From positions 1-64,000 of the forward strand of contig CADAND010000007.1 of NCBI GenBank assembly GCA_902789245.1: a DNA stretch of 64,000 nt, given 5' to 3'. The position numbers were made by a program, and so were the translations under genes. Below are positions 51,453-61,538 of the stretch, piece by piece; positions within the stretch are counted from its first letter, which is position 1, and each line of letters begins with the position of its first letter. Origin of the DNA: an uncultured Bacteroidia bacterium (lineage in GTDB: Bacteria > Bacteroidota > Bacteroidia > Bacteroidales > UBA932). Below the pieces are notes generated by a model. The model saw only the letters and a list, made by a program, of their open reading frames with translations. It ran no database searches and was not told the origin of the DNA.

Positions 51453-53539
51453 ATGGACAATGTTGTTGAACAGGCCCGCGCACTGGCGCAGGAGGTGCTG
51501 AAGGACGAGACCCGCTACGACGGGTCCCCGTTCATCACGCACCCCGACAACGTGGCCCGCATCGTCGAGGACGAGATCGGACTCCCGGATGCGTGCGTGG
51601 CCGCCGTGTACCTGCACGAGGCGACCCGTGCCCACAAAGACGTGGATATCAGCGCCTTCCCGCAGGACATCCGCACCCTCGTGGACGGACTCAACAAGAT
51701 CTCGACCATCAAGCCCAAGGACACCCGCCTGGAGGCGGAGAACTATAAGCGGCTCATCGTCCAGTACTCCACCGACCCGCGCGTGACCGTGCTCAAGATC
51801 GCCGACCGCCTGGAGGTGATGCGGGGGCTGCAGATGTTCCCCAAGACCTCCCGCGACCAGAAGCTGCTGGAGACGCTGATGCTCTACATGCCCCTGGCGC
51901 ACCAGCTCGGCCTGTACAACATCAACAACGAGCTGGGCAACATCTGGTTCCGCTACGCCGACCCCGAGCAGTACCGCGCCATCACCAACAAGCTGAAAGC
52001 CACCGAGAAGGACCGCGAGCAGATCACGGCCGAGTTCATCGAGCCGCTCAAGCGCAAGCTCTCCGACGCGGGCATCGTCTATAAACTGAAGGCCCGCACC
52101 AAGAGCGCCTACTCCATCTACCGCAAGATGCAGGTGCAGAAAGTGCCCTTCGAGGGCGTCTACGACGTCTTTTCATCATCGATTGCGAGGACGACCCGAA
52201 GGTGGAGAAGGATCTCTGCTGGAAGGTATTCTCCTACGTGACCGAGGAATACGAATCGGACACGAAGCGCCTGCGCGACTGGTTGACCACGCCCCGGCCC
52301 AACGGCTACGAGTCCCTGCACATCACGGTCAAGAACCGGCAGGGCCAGGCCCTCGAGGTGCAGATCCGCACCAAGCGGATGGACATCGAGGCCGAGAGCG
52401 GCAACGCCGCACACTGGGCTTACAAGGGCATCCGCCATGAGGCGTCGATGGACCGCTGGCTGCAGAGCGTTCGCGACGCGCTGGCCCATCCCTTCGACGC
52501 CACGCCGGAGGAGATGCCCACGCCGCCCGATAAGGAGATCTTCGTGTTCACGCCCACCGGCGAGCTGCGTATCCTGCCTGCAGGCGCGTCGGTGCTGGAT
52601 TTCGCCTTCAATATCCATTCCGGTCTGGGCTGCCGCTGCATCGGCGGCCGGGTGAACGGCAAGGCCGTCCCCATCCGCGAGAAGCTGGGGACCGGCGACG
52701 TGGTGGAGATCATGACCCGCAAGGACCAGCGCCCCAGCCGCGACTGGCTGGGCTGGGTGGTTTCGTCCAAGGCGCGCAACAAGATCCGGCAGGAGCTCGA
52801 CGCCGACGAGCGCAAGGCGGCCTCCGACGGCCGCGAACTGTTGGAGCGGCGCCTGCGCAACTGGAAACTCGAATTCCCGGACGACTGGATGACGGAATTC
52901 ATCAAGGTCCGCAAATACACTTCCGTCCTCCCGTTCATGGCGGCCATCGCCCGCGGGGAGGTGGATGTCAACGACATCAAGGCCTTCATCCAGCGCAAGC
53001 TGGCCGCGCAGCAGGAGAAGTCCGCCGCGCCGGTCCAGGAAGAAGCGGAGAAGGTGGAGCCGAAGGGCTACGCCGGCACGTCCGACGACATCCTCGTGCT
53101 GAACGCCAAGAATGTCAAGGGCCTGGAATACAAGATGTCCAAGTGCTGCAACCCGGTCTTCGGCGACGACGTGTTCGGCTTCGTGACCCGCACGGAAGGC
53201 ATCAAGATCCACCGCATGTCCTGTCCCAACGCCGCCCGTCTCATCGAGCGCTACCCCTATCGCATCCAGAAAGTGGTCTGGCAGGACAATCCCGGCCAGG
53301 GCGACTTCCAGTGCACCCTGACCGTGACCGCCGACCTCGACCACCCGGTGCTCAGCGCCATCATGGACATCATCGGGCAGTTCCGCGTGTCGATGCGCTC
53401 CTTCAATGTGAAGGAGAACCTGCGCGCCGGCACTTATGAAATCACCATCCGCCTGCTGGTGCCGTCCAGCGCCGAGCTGGACAAGGTCCTCTCGCAAGTC
53501 GGCGCCCTGCGGCAGGTCATCAAAATCCGAAGAAGCTAA
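51453..53539 (+). pseudogene. rel: RelA/SpoT-family (p)ppGpp synthetase, frameshifted
   Basis: Alarmone enzyme in two frames. The first part runs from 51453 to a frame break at about 52172 (residue 240). The second part continues in another frame from about 52172 to 53539, with no start codon of its own. The break lies in the synthetase domain: after VYDVF the expected AIRFIID reads on only in the new frame as FIID, as if about 10 bases were lost. Beyond it are the intact synthetase (RPNGYESLHITVK, EVQIRTKRMDIEAE), TGS (VFTPTGELRILPAGASVLDF) and ACT domains. The HD-hydrolase site is also degenerate: LHEATRA stands where LHDVVED is usual, so this is the RelA-like copy. A true mutation or a sequence error cannot be told apart here. 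Confidence 0.85.
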
Positions 53540-54096
53540 TGTCCCGCGAAGAAGATACCCGCGACCTCGACCGCTTCGAGCAGCTGCTCGAGGACGGTCT
53601 CCTGAAAATCTGCAGCGGCGCCGGTCTCTTGCCCGGCGAGCTGGTCCGCAACCCGGACCTCGATGCGCTGTGGGACGTCTATATCAAGGACTACATCGCC
53701 GACGCGGTAGTCAATTTCAACGAATACCCCGAAGCCGCCCTCGCCTGGGCGGGCTTCCTCGGCCTCGGCACGGCCTGGGCCTGGGACGCCGACTGGCAGC
53801 AGTACAAGGACCGTCCCTACCGCCGGTGGTATGGCTCCCGCGGCTGGGACGACATGGACGAGCACATCCTGCGCGACATCCTGGGCCTGCCGCTGGACAG
53901 CCACGAGGCGAAGAAGATCTCCGACACCCTGCAGAGCTGCGCCCTCGCGGTGCTCGGGCTGCTGCAGCACGAAGGCGTCGAGACGCAGACTGCGCGCGGC
54001 TTCTACCTGCTCTCGCGCGCCTACACGGTGCTCTACCGTATCGGCGCCGCCATCGAGCTCGATCGTCTGGGGTACAGGAAAGTCCTGATCGGTTAA
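53539..54096 (+). CDS. Conserved Trp/Asp-rich protein of unknown function
   Basis: Not recognised. 185 aa, no signal peptide, mostly helical, with a Trp-rich centre (AALAWAGFLGLGTAWAWDAD, then RRWYGSRGWDDMDEHILRDI). The C-terminal half is helical (KISDTLQSCALAVLGLLQHE). It has no known catalytic motif. Its ATG shares one base with the rel stop (TAATG), so translation is probably coupled to rel. That pairing is the main clue to its role, though whether it persists in relatives was not tested. A long hairpin follows before uvrB. Confidence 0.75.
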   Translation: MSREEDTRDLDRFEQLLEDGLLKICSGAGLLPGELVRNPDLDALWDVYIKDYIADAVVNFNEYPEAALAWAGFLGLGTAWAWDADWQQYKDRPYRRWYGSRGWDDMDEHILRDILGLPLDSHEAKKISDTLQSCALAVLGLLQHEGVETQTARGFYLLSRAYTVLYRIGAAIELDRLGYRKVLIG

Positions 54097-54099
54097 CCT

Positions 54100-54200
54100 C
54101 GCCGTCCTTCCCCCGCGGGCGGACAGAAATTATTTTTCGTGCAGTTGCTCGAAAAACCAATTTCTGCTCCGCCCTCCACAACGCCTGCGCAAGGACGGCG
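54100..54200. repeat. 101-base nested inverted repeat before uvrB
   Basis: Three nested stems: CGCCGTCCTT (54100-54109) with AAGGACGGCG (54191-54200), perfect over 10; GGGCGGACAGAAATT (54117-54131) with 54159-54174, perfect over 15 apart from one bulged C; and TTTTTCG (54133-54139) with CGAAAAA (54150-54156). About 32 pairs in 101 bases. It lies between the preceding stop codon and the uvrB promoter, and might be a palindromic element or a terminator for rel. Confidence 0.8.
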
Positions 54201-54205
54201 ACAGC

Positions 54206-54237
54206 ATTGCAAAAGTAACGGGGAATCGTTATTTTTG
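54206..54237 (+). promoter_or_regulatory. uvrB promoter
   Basis: ATTG at 54206-54209, a 20-base gap, then TATTTTTG at 54230-54237. The ATG follows 8 bases later. Confidence 0.65.
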
Positions 54238-54245
54238 TAAGTTTT

Positions 54246-56426
54246 ATGAAATTTCAGCTCGAATCCGAATACAAGCCAGCCGGTGACCAGCCGGAGGCCA
54301 TCGCCCAGCTCTGCTCCGCCCTGGAGGCGGGCGTGGGCGACGTGACGCTGCTCGGCGTCACGGGTTCGGGCAAGACTTTCACCATGGCCGGCGTGATCGA
54401 GCGCCTGCAGCGTCCGGCCCTGATCCTCAGCCACAACAAGACCCTCGCGGCCCAGCTCTACGGCGAATTCAAGTCCTTCTTCCCGCACAACGCGGTGGAG
54501 TACTTCGTATCCTACTACGACTACTATCAGCCCGAGGCCTACATCCCCACGACGGACACCTACATCGAGAAGGACCTGAGCATCAACGACCAGATCGAGA
54601 AACTGCGCCTGAGCGCCGCGAGCGCCCTGCTCAGCGGCCGGCGCGACGTGATCGTGGTCTCCAGCGTCTCCTGCCTCTACGGCATCGGCAACCCCGACGA
54701 CTTCCACGCCCAGACCGTCCCGGTCAGGCGGGGCGAGACGCGCAGCCTCACCGGCCTGCTCTACCGTCTGGTGGACGCCCTGTACAACCGGACCGAAGTG
54801 GAGTTCAAGCGCGGCACCTTCCGTGTGCGGGGCGACACGGTGGATGTCTATCTCGGCGGCTCGGACGACGCTGTCCGCATCGAGTTCTTCGGCGACGAGA
54901 TCGACTCCCTGAGCCTGATCGACCCGGTGACGGGCGCGAAGCGCGAGGACATCGACGAAATCAACATCTACCCGGCGGGCAACTTCGTGACCACCAAGGA
55001 GCGGAGCACCGCCGCGGTGTCCCACATCCAGGACGACCTGGTCCGGCAGATGGACTACTTCGAGAGCGTGGACAAGGGCCTGGAAGCCAAGCGCCTGAAA
55101 CAGCGCGTGGAGTACGACCTGGAGATGATCAAGGAGATGGGCTACTGCCCGGGCATCGAGAACTACTCCCGCTACTTCGACGGCCGCCAGGAGGGGCAGC
55201 GTCCCTTCTGCCTGATCGACTATTTCCCGAAGGATTTCATCACCTTCGTGGACGAGAGCCACGTCACGCTGCCGCAGGTGCACGCCATGTACGGCGGCGA
55301 CCACAGCCGCAAGAGCGTGCTCATCGAATACGGATTCCGCCTGCCCGCGGCGGCCGACAACCGGCCCCTGAAGTTCGAGGAATTCGAGGCCCTGACGGGC
55401 CAGAAAGTCTATGTCAGCGCCACGCCGGCCGACTACGAGCTGGAGAAGTCCGAGGGCCTGGTGGTGGAGCAGGTGGTCCGGCCGACCGGCCTGCTGGACC
55501 CGCCCATCGAGGTGCGTCCCACCAAGAACCAGGTGGACGACCTGGTGGAGGAGATCCGCAAGCGCTCCGAGGCCGACGAGCGCACCCTCGTCACGACGCT
55601 CACCAAGCGCATGGCCGAGGAGCTGGACGAGTACCTGCGCCGCATCGGCGTGCGCGTGCGCTACATCCACTCCGACGTGGACACCACCGAACGCGTGGAG
55701 ATCATCGAGGACTTCAAGAACGGCCTCTTCGACGTGCTGGTGGGCGTGAACCTCCTGCGCGAAGGCCTGGACATCCCGACCGTGTCGCTGGTGGCGATCC
55801 TGGATGCCGACAAGGAGGGGTTCCTGCGGACCACGCGGGCCCTGACGCAGACGGCGGGCCGTGCGGCGCGCAACGTCAACGGCCTCGTGATCATGTACGC
55901 CGACAAGATCACCCCCTCGATGGACGAGACCATCCGCGAGACCGAGCGGCGCCGCCGCAAGCAGATCGAATACAATAAACTGCACCATATCACGCCGAAA
56001 CAGGTCGAGGTGAAGCAGAACGCCCTGGCGGGCGAGCTGACTTCGCGGGGCGGCAAACCCATCGCCCGCGGCCTGGCAAACGGCACGACCGGACGCGTGA
56101 GCGCGCCCAACTCCTACGACGACCCGACCTACATCCCGAACCCGTCCGACCTGGGACGCGGCGTGGTGAGCGTGGGCTTCGGCCACGACTCCAAGCGCGC
56201 GGCGGGCGCCGCCTACCGGGACGGTTACGTGACCGCCGACCTGGCCGCCGTGCTGCAGGATCCCGTGATCCGGTCGATGTCCCGGGAGCAGATTGAAAAA
56301 ATGATTGAAGAAGACCGCCGCCGGATGAAGAAGTCCGCGGCCGACCTGGACTTCACGCAGGCCGCCCACTACCGCGATGAGATGTGGGCCCTGCAGGAGT
56401 ACCTCAAAGTGTGGAAAGAGCAATGA
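54246..56426 (+). CDS. uvrB: UvrABC excinuclease subunit B
   Basis: DNA-damage recognition helicase of nucleotide excision repair, 726 aa. Walker A is [12 protein letters not shown]. The beta-hairpin region has [12 protein letters not shown]. The helicase box is [10 protein letters not shown] with later motifs [17 protein letters not shown] and [13 protein letters not shown] and [13 protein letters not shown]. The C-terminal UVR motif (about 685-720, [12 protein letters not shown]) contacts UvrC. It is about 50 residues longer than the E. coli protein, because of a Gly/Pro/Arg insert at about 590-650 (including [18 protein letters not shown]). Its stop overlaps the start of the SGNH gene (ATGA). 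Confidence 0.97.
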   Translation: MKFQLESEYKPAGDQPEAIAQLCSALEAGVGDVTLLGVTGSGKTFTMAGVIERLQRPALILSHNKTLAAQLYGEFKSFFPHNAVEYFVSYYDYYQPEAYIPTTDTYIEKDLSINDQIEKLRLSAASALLSGRRDVIVVSSVSCLYGIGNPDDFHAQTVPVRRGETRSLTGLLYRLVDALYNRTEVEFKRGTFRVRGDTVDVYLGGSDDAVRIEFFGDEIDSLSLIDPVTGAKREDIDEINIYPAGNFVTTKERSTAAVSHIQDDLVRQMDYFESVDKGLEAKRLKQRVEYDLEMIKEMGYCPGIENYSRYFDGRQEGQRPFCLIDYFPKDFITFVDESHVTLPQVHAMYGGDHSRKSVLIEYGFRLPAAADNRPLKFEEFEALTGQKVYVSATPADYELEKSEGLVVEQVVRPTGLLDPPIEVRPTKNQVDDLVEEIRKRSEADERTLVTTLTKRMAEELDEYLRRIGVRVRYIHSDVDTTERVEIIEDFKNGLFDVLVGVNLLREGLDIPTVSLVAILDADKEGFLRTTRALTQTAGRAARNVNGLVIMYADKITPSMDETIRETERRRRKQIEYNKLHHITPKQVEVKQNALAGELTSRGGKPIARGLANGTTGRVSAPNSYDDPTYIPNPSDLGRGVVSVGFGHDSKRAAGAAYRDGYVTADLAAVLQDPVIRSMSREQIEKMIEEDRRRMKKSAADLDFTQAAHYRDEMWALQEYLKVWKEQ

Positions 56427-57775
56427 AAAAATCCCATATCGTCCTGTTTCTTTTCTCTGTGATCGCCGTGCTGGCGGTCTTGTGCATCGTGCTCCCCGAA
56501 GGGAGCGTGCTGCGCTTCCCGCACCTGTGCGACTTTTTTGCGCCGGCGCAGGAGCAGGGACCCTCGGCCGAGGAGATCATCGACCAGCGCCGGGAGGCGG
56601 CCCTCGCCGCCGAGCAGGACCAGTTCCAGGTTTTTTTCCGGGAGGACCCCGCCCGCTTCTACCTGCCGGACGGTGACGAGCGCTTCTTTGACGGGCTGTT
56701 CGACGCCTTGGAGCAGGCGGCGTGGGATCCGATGCGTATCGTGCACTACGGAGATTCCCAGATCGAAGAGGACCGCATCACGGGAACCATCCGCGAGCGG
56801 CTCCAGGAACACTTCGGCGGCAACGGACCCGGTCTGATGCCGGCGCGCAAGCTCTCGACTTCGCGCATGAGCGGAAACAGCTCCGCGAAGCTGCGCCGCT
56901 ATTTCAACTACGGCGGCCAGGGCAACCGGGCGAGCGGGAAGCAGTACGGACCTTTCGCCGACTTCACGCGGCTGGATTCGGTCACGACCCTGTCCTTCCG
57001 CCCCGTCAACCGCAAGGACCAGCGGCCCAGCAGCTTCGAACGCGTGACGCTGGTGGCGGGCAACGTCCGCAGCCACCTGAATGTGTCCAGCGAGGGAGAA
57101 CAGCGCCGCGCCGAGGCCGACGGCGCCCCGCTCGCGTTCTTCCGCTACGAGATGCCGGACAGCACCACGACCGTGACGCTGACGGCGTCCGGCCACGCCG
57201 ACCTCTACGGCGTCCTGCTCGACAGCAAGACGGGCGTTCGGATGGACAACGTGCCGATGCGCGGCTGCTCCGGCACCATCTTTACGGGCATGGACGACGC
57301 ACAGCTGCGCGACTTCTACAGCGAAGAGAACGTGCGCCTGATCCTCCTGCAGTACGGCGGCAACAGCGTGCCGTACCTCAAGACGGATAAGGTGATTTCA
57401 AATTATAAAGAGAACATCCGCAGGCAGATCCGGCACATCCAGGAGCTGGCGCCGAAGGCGAAGATCATCTTCATCGGCCCTTCCGACATGGCCACGACGA
57501 TAGGCGGCAAGCGCCAGACCTACCCCAAGCTCGCGAATGTCGTGGATTCGCTGCGGGCGGCCGCCCTGGAGTGCGGCGCCGCTTACTGGGATATCTACGG
57601 CGTGATGGGCGGGGACGGCTCGATGGTGCAGTGGGTGTCCGCCCGCCCGGCGCTGGCCGGCCCGGACCACATCCATTTCACCCTCGCCGGCGCCCGGAAG
57701 GTGGGCGAAATGTTCTGCGATTCGTTCTTCCTGTACTACGAGTATTACAAATGGCGTAAACGGAATGGCAGGTAG
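56423..57775 (+). CDS. Membrane-anchored SGNH/GDSL-family hydrolase
   Basis: 450-aa extracytoplasmic protein. One N-terminal membrane segment (about 5-25) is followed by a charged linker and an SGNH fold. Block I is [11 protein letters not shown] with Ser112, the central block is [12 protein letters not shown] (Gly and Asn), and block V is GPDHIHFT with Asp415 and His418. The catalytic residues look complete. Such proteins remove or transfer acetyl groups on glycans. It starts at an ATGA overlap with uvrB and overlaps a second SGNH gene by 11 bases; an MBOAT gene completes the set. Confidence 0.85.
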   Translation: MKKSHIVLFLFSVIAVLAVLCIVLPEGSVLRFPHLCDFFAPAQEQGPSAEEIIDQRREAALAAEQDQFQVFFREDPARFYLPDGDERFFDGLFDALEQAAWDPMRIVHYGDSQIEEDRITGTIRERLQEHFGGNGPGLMPARKLSTSRMSGNSSAKLRRYFNYGGQGNRASGKQYGPFADFTRLDSVTTLSFRPVNRKDQRPSSFERVTLVAGNVRSHLNVSSEGEQRRAEADGAPLAFFRYEMPDSTTTVTLTASGHADLYGVLLDSKTGVRMDNVPMRGCSGTIFTGMDDAQLRDFYSEENVRLILLQYGGNSVPYLKTDKVISNYKENIRRQIRHIQELAPKAKIIFIGPSDMATTIGGKRQTYPKLANVVDSLRAAALECGAAYWDIYGVMGGDGSMVQWVSARPALAGPDHIHFTLAGARKVGEMFCDSFFLYYEYYKWRKRNGR

Positions 57776-59051
57776 AAACTCATTTTGGCAGGCGACGGAA
57801 AAGCGGAGCGCAATAATTTGCGGCCGCCTGTCTGGAAGACTCCGTCGCCTGCTGATGCTGGCAGTTCTGCTGCCGGCTGGGGCCTTCGCGCAGGGGCTGC
57901 CGGACTGCGTCCATCCGGAGGCGTCGGTGCTGCATTTCCCGGGCTCCCGGGAGGCGCAGGACCGTTTCTACGCCAAGCTGGACAGCCTGGTGGAGACGGG
58001 GCGGGGGAATGTGAACATCTGGCACGTGGGCGGTTCGCACGTGCAGGCGGCGTATTTCCCGAACCGCATCATGAACAATCTCGACTCGCTCTTCGTGCGC
58101 GGCGACCGCGGTTTCCTCTTCCCGCTCCGCCTGGCCGGCACCAACGCCGACCGCTCCTACAATATCACGACGACCGGGACCTGGGAAGCGCCCATCCTGA
58201 CGCAGAGCAGCGAGCTGCGCCGGCCCCACTACGGCATCACGGGCTACGGCGCGCGTACGGCGAGCCCCGACGCGTCGGTGAGCTTCCGCCTCAATCCCGA
58301 CGGATCGGACCGCTGGACCTGCGAAAGCCTGCGCGTGCTGGGCTACGGCTCCACGCTGGCGGCCTACCCCTATATCGTCTGCCTCGCGGATACGCTGCAA
58401 TTCGATTACGATTCCCGCACGCACAGCTTCCTCTTCGACCTCCCCGCGCCCACGGACAGCGTCATGGTGCAGTTCCATATCCCGGCGGGCCAGGAGTTTA
58501 CGCTCACCGGCCTGCAGCCGCTCAGTTGGCGGCCGGGCATCAATTATTTTGCTTCCGGGGTGAACGGAGCGGCGCTGCCGTCCTGGCTGGACAAGTGCGA
58601 GGACCTCGCGCGCGACATGCAGCTGGTGCATCCCGACCTGGCCATCCTGGCCGTGGGCATCAACGATTCCGCCGTGCCGGTGGGCAATTTCAACCCCGAG
58701 CGCTTCAAGGAGAACTACCGGCGGCTGATCCGCCTGGTCCGGGAGACCAACCCGGAGTGCGCGTTCATCTTCGTGACCAACAACGACAGCTACCGCTACG
58801 TCCGGCGCGGGATGAGCTACAACCAGAACACCGAGCGGGTGCGGCAGGCGATGATGGAGCTGGCCGCGGAGTTCGGCGCCGGCGTCTGGGACCTCTACGC
58901 CATCATGGGCGGGGCGCATTCGGTCGAGAAATGGCGCGACGCCGGCCTGGCCCGGCCGGACCGCCTGCACTTTACGCAAATCGGATATGAACTGCTGGGC
59001 GACCTCTTCACGGAGGCGCTGATGGCAGATAAGAAAAAACACGGCAAGTAA
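57765..59051 (+). CDS. Secreted SGNH-family protein with GGSH in block I
   Basis: 428 aa. A Lys/Arg-rich start leads to a signal peptide ending GAFAQ. The SGNH fold has block I WHVGGSHVQAA, where the usual GDS is GGS (Ser91 kept), block III LAVGINDSAVPVG with the Asn, and block V RPDRLHFT with Asp399 and His402. The Gly for Asp change is found in some peptidoglycan and alginate O-acetyl-transferring SGNH proteins and need not abolish activity. It is a paralogue of the preceding gene, and the MBOAT gene follows with no gap. Confidence 0.85.
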   Translation: MAGRNSFWQATEKRSAIICGRLSGRLRRLLMLAVLLPAGAFAQGLPDCVHPEASVLHFPGSREAQDRFYAKLDSLVETGRGNVNIWHVGGSHVQAAYFPNRIMNNLDSLFVRGDRGFLFPLRLAGTNADRSYNITTTGTWEAPILTQSSELRRPHYGITGYGARTASPDASVSFRLNPDGSDRWTCESLRVLGYGSTLAAYPYIVCLADTLQFDYDSRTHSFLFDLPAPTDSVMVQFHIPAGQEFTLTGLQPLSWRPGINYFASGVNGAALPSWLDKCEDLARDMQLVHPDLAILAVGINDSAVPVGNFNPERFKENYRRLIRLVRETNPECAFIFVTNNDSYRYVRRGMSYNQNTERVRQAMMELAAEFGAGVWDLYAIMGGAHSVEKWRDAGLARPDRLHFTQIGYELLGDLFTEALMADKKKHGK

Positions 59052-60908
59052 ATGGATCTCAGCGGCATATCGGCATTCGCACAGCGTCTGTTCGGATTTG
59101 ACCCGAACTCGCCGCTGCTGTTCACCCAGTTCTACTTCTGGGCGTTCTTCGCGCTGGTGTATGCCGTCTTCGCGCTCATCGGCGACCGCCGCCTGCTGCG
59201 CAACGCCTTCCTTTTCTTCGTCAGCCTCTTCTTCTACTACAAGACCAGCGGGCTGTCCGTGCTGATCCTGATCTTCATGACCTGCTCGGACTTCACGATC
59301 GCGCGGCGCATCGCCGCGGAGAAGGACGTGCGGCGCAAGAAGCGCTGGCTGATCCTGAGCGTCACCCTGGACTTGCTGATCCTGTGCTATTTCAAGTATT
59401 CCTACTTCTTCGCGGACTTCGTCTATTCGATTACGGGCCTGGAGATGAAGGTGGTCAACGTGTTCGGCATGCTGGGCAATGCCCTCTGCGGGGCGGAGCG
59501 CTTCAGCGTGGACAGCATCGTGCTGCCGGTGGGCATCTCCTTCTTCACCTTCCAGGTGATCAGCTACACCGTCGACGTCTATCGCGGGCAGGTGAAGCCG
59601 GTGGACAACATCCTCGACTTCGGCTTCTACGTGAGCTTCTTCCCGCAGCTGGTGGCCGGCCCGATCGTCCGGGCGAGCGAGTTCATCCCGCAGCTCTACA
59701 AGCCCTTCTACCTGGCGCGCAAGCAGTTCGGCATCGCCGTGTTCTGGATCCTGAACGGTCTGGCGAAGAAACTGATCCTGAGCGACTACATTGCGGTCAA
59801 CTTCATCGACCGCGTCTTTGAGAATCCCCAGCTCTACACGGGCTTCGAGAATCTCGCGGCCTTGTTCGGCTACTCCCTCCAGGTCTATGCCGACTTCTCC
59901 GGCTACACGGATATCGCCATCGGCGTGGCCATGCTGATGGGCTTCTACCTGCCGCAGAACTTCAATTCACCCTACAAGGCCTCCAACCCCCAGGACTTCT
60001 GGCGGCGCTGGCACATGTCGCTGAGCAACTGGCTGAAGAACTACCTGTACATACCGCTGGGCGGCAACCGCAACGCCACCTTTGGCACCTATTTCTGGAT
60101 CATCCTCTTCGCGGTGATCGCGGTCATCCTGTCCGGCAGCTGGGCGGTGTCGCTGGCCTTCGTGCTGCTGGCGGCAGGGCTGGGCCTGGTGGCCCATTTC
60201 AAGCCGGAACGGCGCAAGAAGATCCTGGCGAACATCAACCGCTTCATCACGATGCTGCTGGGCGGTCTGTGGCATGGCGCCTCGTGGAATTTCATCATCT
60301 GGGGCGGCTTGAACGGCATCGGCCTGATCGTCTATCAGTTCTGGAAGGAGATGGGCTGGTGGACGCGCATGGCGGTCGTCACGGGATTGTGCCTGCTGCT
60401 CGGTGTGCTGCACTGGACGGTCGGCGCGCCGATCTGGAATCTGCTTTTCGTCTGGTCGGTCGCCGTCTGGCTGGGTACGCTGGTGCGATTCATCTTCCAC
60501 CTGGCAGGCGGCTGGGGTTGCAAGCGGATCGGCTACATCTGGGGGGTGGCGCAGACCTTCACCTTCATCACCTTCACGCGCCTGTTCTTCCGCAGTGGCA
60601 GCAACCTGAACCCGTCCACGGCCAATGAGGTGGCCTGGCAGACAGCCCGCAAGATGGTGGAGCAGATCGGCTCCGCCTGGGACTGGGCGCTGGTGCCGCA
60701 GGTCTGCCTGGCCTACTGGAAGGTCTTCGCGCTGGTGATCGCCGGCATGATCATCCACTGGCTGCCGGCCCGCTGGAAGCGCTGGTACCGTCTCAACTTC
60801 GCGATGCTCCCGGTCCCGGTTATCGTTCTCGCCGTCGTGGCCGTCGTCTTCCTGGTCTATCAGTTCATCACGGCAGACCTCCAGGCGTTTATCTATTTCC
60901 AGTTCTAA
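59052..60908 (+). CDS. MBOAT-family membrane O-acyltransferase
   Basis: 618-aa inner-membrane protein with about 12 spans, of the AlgI/PatA/DltB group. Family phrases are VLPVGISFFTFQVISYTVDV, FFPQLVAGPIVRA, YADFSGYTDIAIGVAMLMGF, FWRRWHMSLSNWLKNYLYIP and the active-site His in GGLWHGASWNFIIWGGLNG. It passes acyl (usually acetyl) groups across the membrane. Directly following two SGNH genes, it forms a three-part O-acylation system for a cell-surface polymer. Typical MBOAT proteins are shorter (about 470-520 aa); the extra C-terminal spans are notable. Confidence 0.93.
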   Translation: MDLSGISAFAQRLFGFDPNSPLLFTQFYFWAFFALVYAVFALIGDRRLLRNAFLFFVSLFFYYKTSGLSVLILIFMTCSDFTIARRIAAEKDVRRKKRWLILSVTLDLLILCYFKYSYFFADFVYSITGLEMKVVNVFGMLGNALCGAERFSVDSIVLPVGISFFTFQVISYTVDVYRGQVKPVDNILDFGFYVSFFPQLVAGPIVRASEFIPQLYKPFYLARKQFGIAVFWILNGLAKKLILSDYIAVNFIDRVFENPQLYTGFENLAALFGYSLQVYADFSGYTDIAIGVAMLMGFYLPQNFNSPYKASNPQDFWRRWHMSLSNWLKNYLYIPLGGNRNATFGTYFWIILFAVIAVILSGSWAVSLAFVLLAAGLGLVAHFKPERRKKILANINRFITMLLGGLWHGASWNFIIWGGLNGIGLIVYQFWKEMGWWTRMAVVTGLCLLLGVLHWTVGAPIWNLLFVWSVAVWLGTLVRFIFHLAGGWGCKRIGYIWGVAQTFTFITFTRLFFRSGSNLNPSTANEVAWQTARKMVEQIGSAWDWALVPQVCLAYWKVFALVIAGMIIHWLPARWKRWYRLNFAMLPVPVIVLAVVAVVFLVYQFITADLQAFIYFQF

Positions 60909-60914
60909 GCAGGA

Positions 60915-61532
60915 CTAGCGCTCAGATTCGCTGACGCTGTCGGCGCGGTCGGTATAGAGAATGCCGTCCAGGTGGTCCGTCTCGTGCTGGAAGATGATGG
61001 CCGTGAAGCCGTGGACGGTGTCCGTGATGGCCTGCAGGGTCTGCGGGTCGGTCCAGCGGACGATCACGCCCTCGCTGCGCGGCACGATGCCCCGCTTGCC
61101 GGGGACGGACAGGCACCCTTCCGGGCCGCGGACCGTGTCGCCCAGGTGCTGCAGGATGTGCAGGTTGGGATAGACTTCGAACGGCTCACCCTCCTTGTCG
61201 AAGCGCTGCAGGGCCACGATGCGCCGCAGCAGACCCACCTGGGGGGCCGCAATGCCCACGCCGTCCTGCTCGGGCGACTGCACCGTGCAGAGCATCTTGC
61301 GCTCGAGCGTCCGGTAGAGCCCGCTCTGCAGTTCCTGGTCGCTGAGGTCGCGGCTGGTGCCGCGCAGCAGCAGGCTGTCGTCCGGGTTGTCGACTACATA
61401 GACATACATCACGCTGTCGCTCTGCGTGATGATCTCGCGCTCGCGGGGCTCGAACAGCTCCGACCCCCTGTGCCCGCCGCAGGAGACGCAGGCGCAGGCG
61501 AGCAGTACGAGCAGAATACAACGGAGTCTCAT
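60915..61532 (-). CDS. Lipoprotein-type peptide deformylase
   Basis: 205-aa peptide deformylase with a signal peptide. The N-terminus (MRLRCILLVLLACACVSCGG) has a lipobox at Cys13 or Cys18, so the enzyme should sit in the envelope rather than at the ribosome. The catalytic motifs are complete: GVGIAAPQVG (91-100), EGCLSVPG with metal ligand Cys140, and QHETDHLDG with His183, Glu184 and His187. About 75 residues lie between the lipobox and motif I. This is unlikely to be the housekeeping deformylase. It may act on formylated peptides outside the cytoplasm. It lies 6 bases after pyrB and is convergent with the MBOAT gene. Confidence 0.88.
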   Translation of the reverse strand: MRLRCILLVLLACACVSCGGHRGSELFEPREREIITQSDSVMYVYVVDNPDDSLLLRGTSRDLSDQELQSGLYRTLERKMLCTVQSPEQDGVGIAAPQVGLLRRIVALQRFDKEGEPFEVYPNLHILQHLGDTVRGPEGCLSVPGKRGIVPRSEGVIVRWTDPQTLQAITDTVHGFTAIIFQHETDHLDGILYTDRADSVSESER

Positions 61533-61538
61533 CGTGAA

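Noticed and set aside
52202..53539. Separate small alarmone synthetase gene
   Set aside because: The second rel segment has no start signal and begins in the middle of the synthetase domain. It continues the upstream gene after a frameshift.
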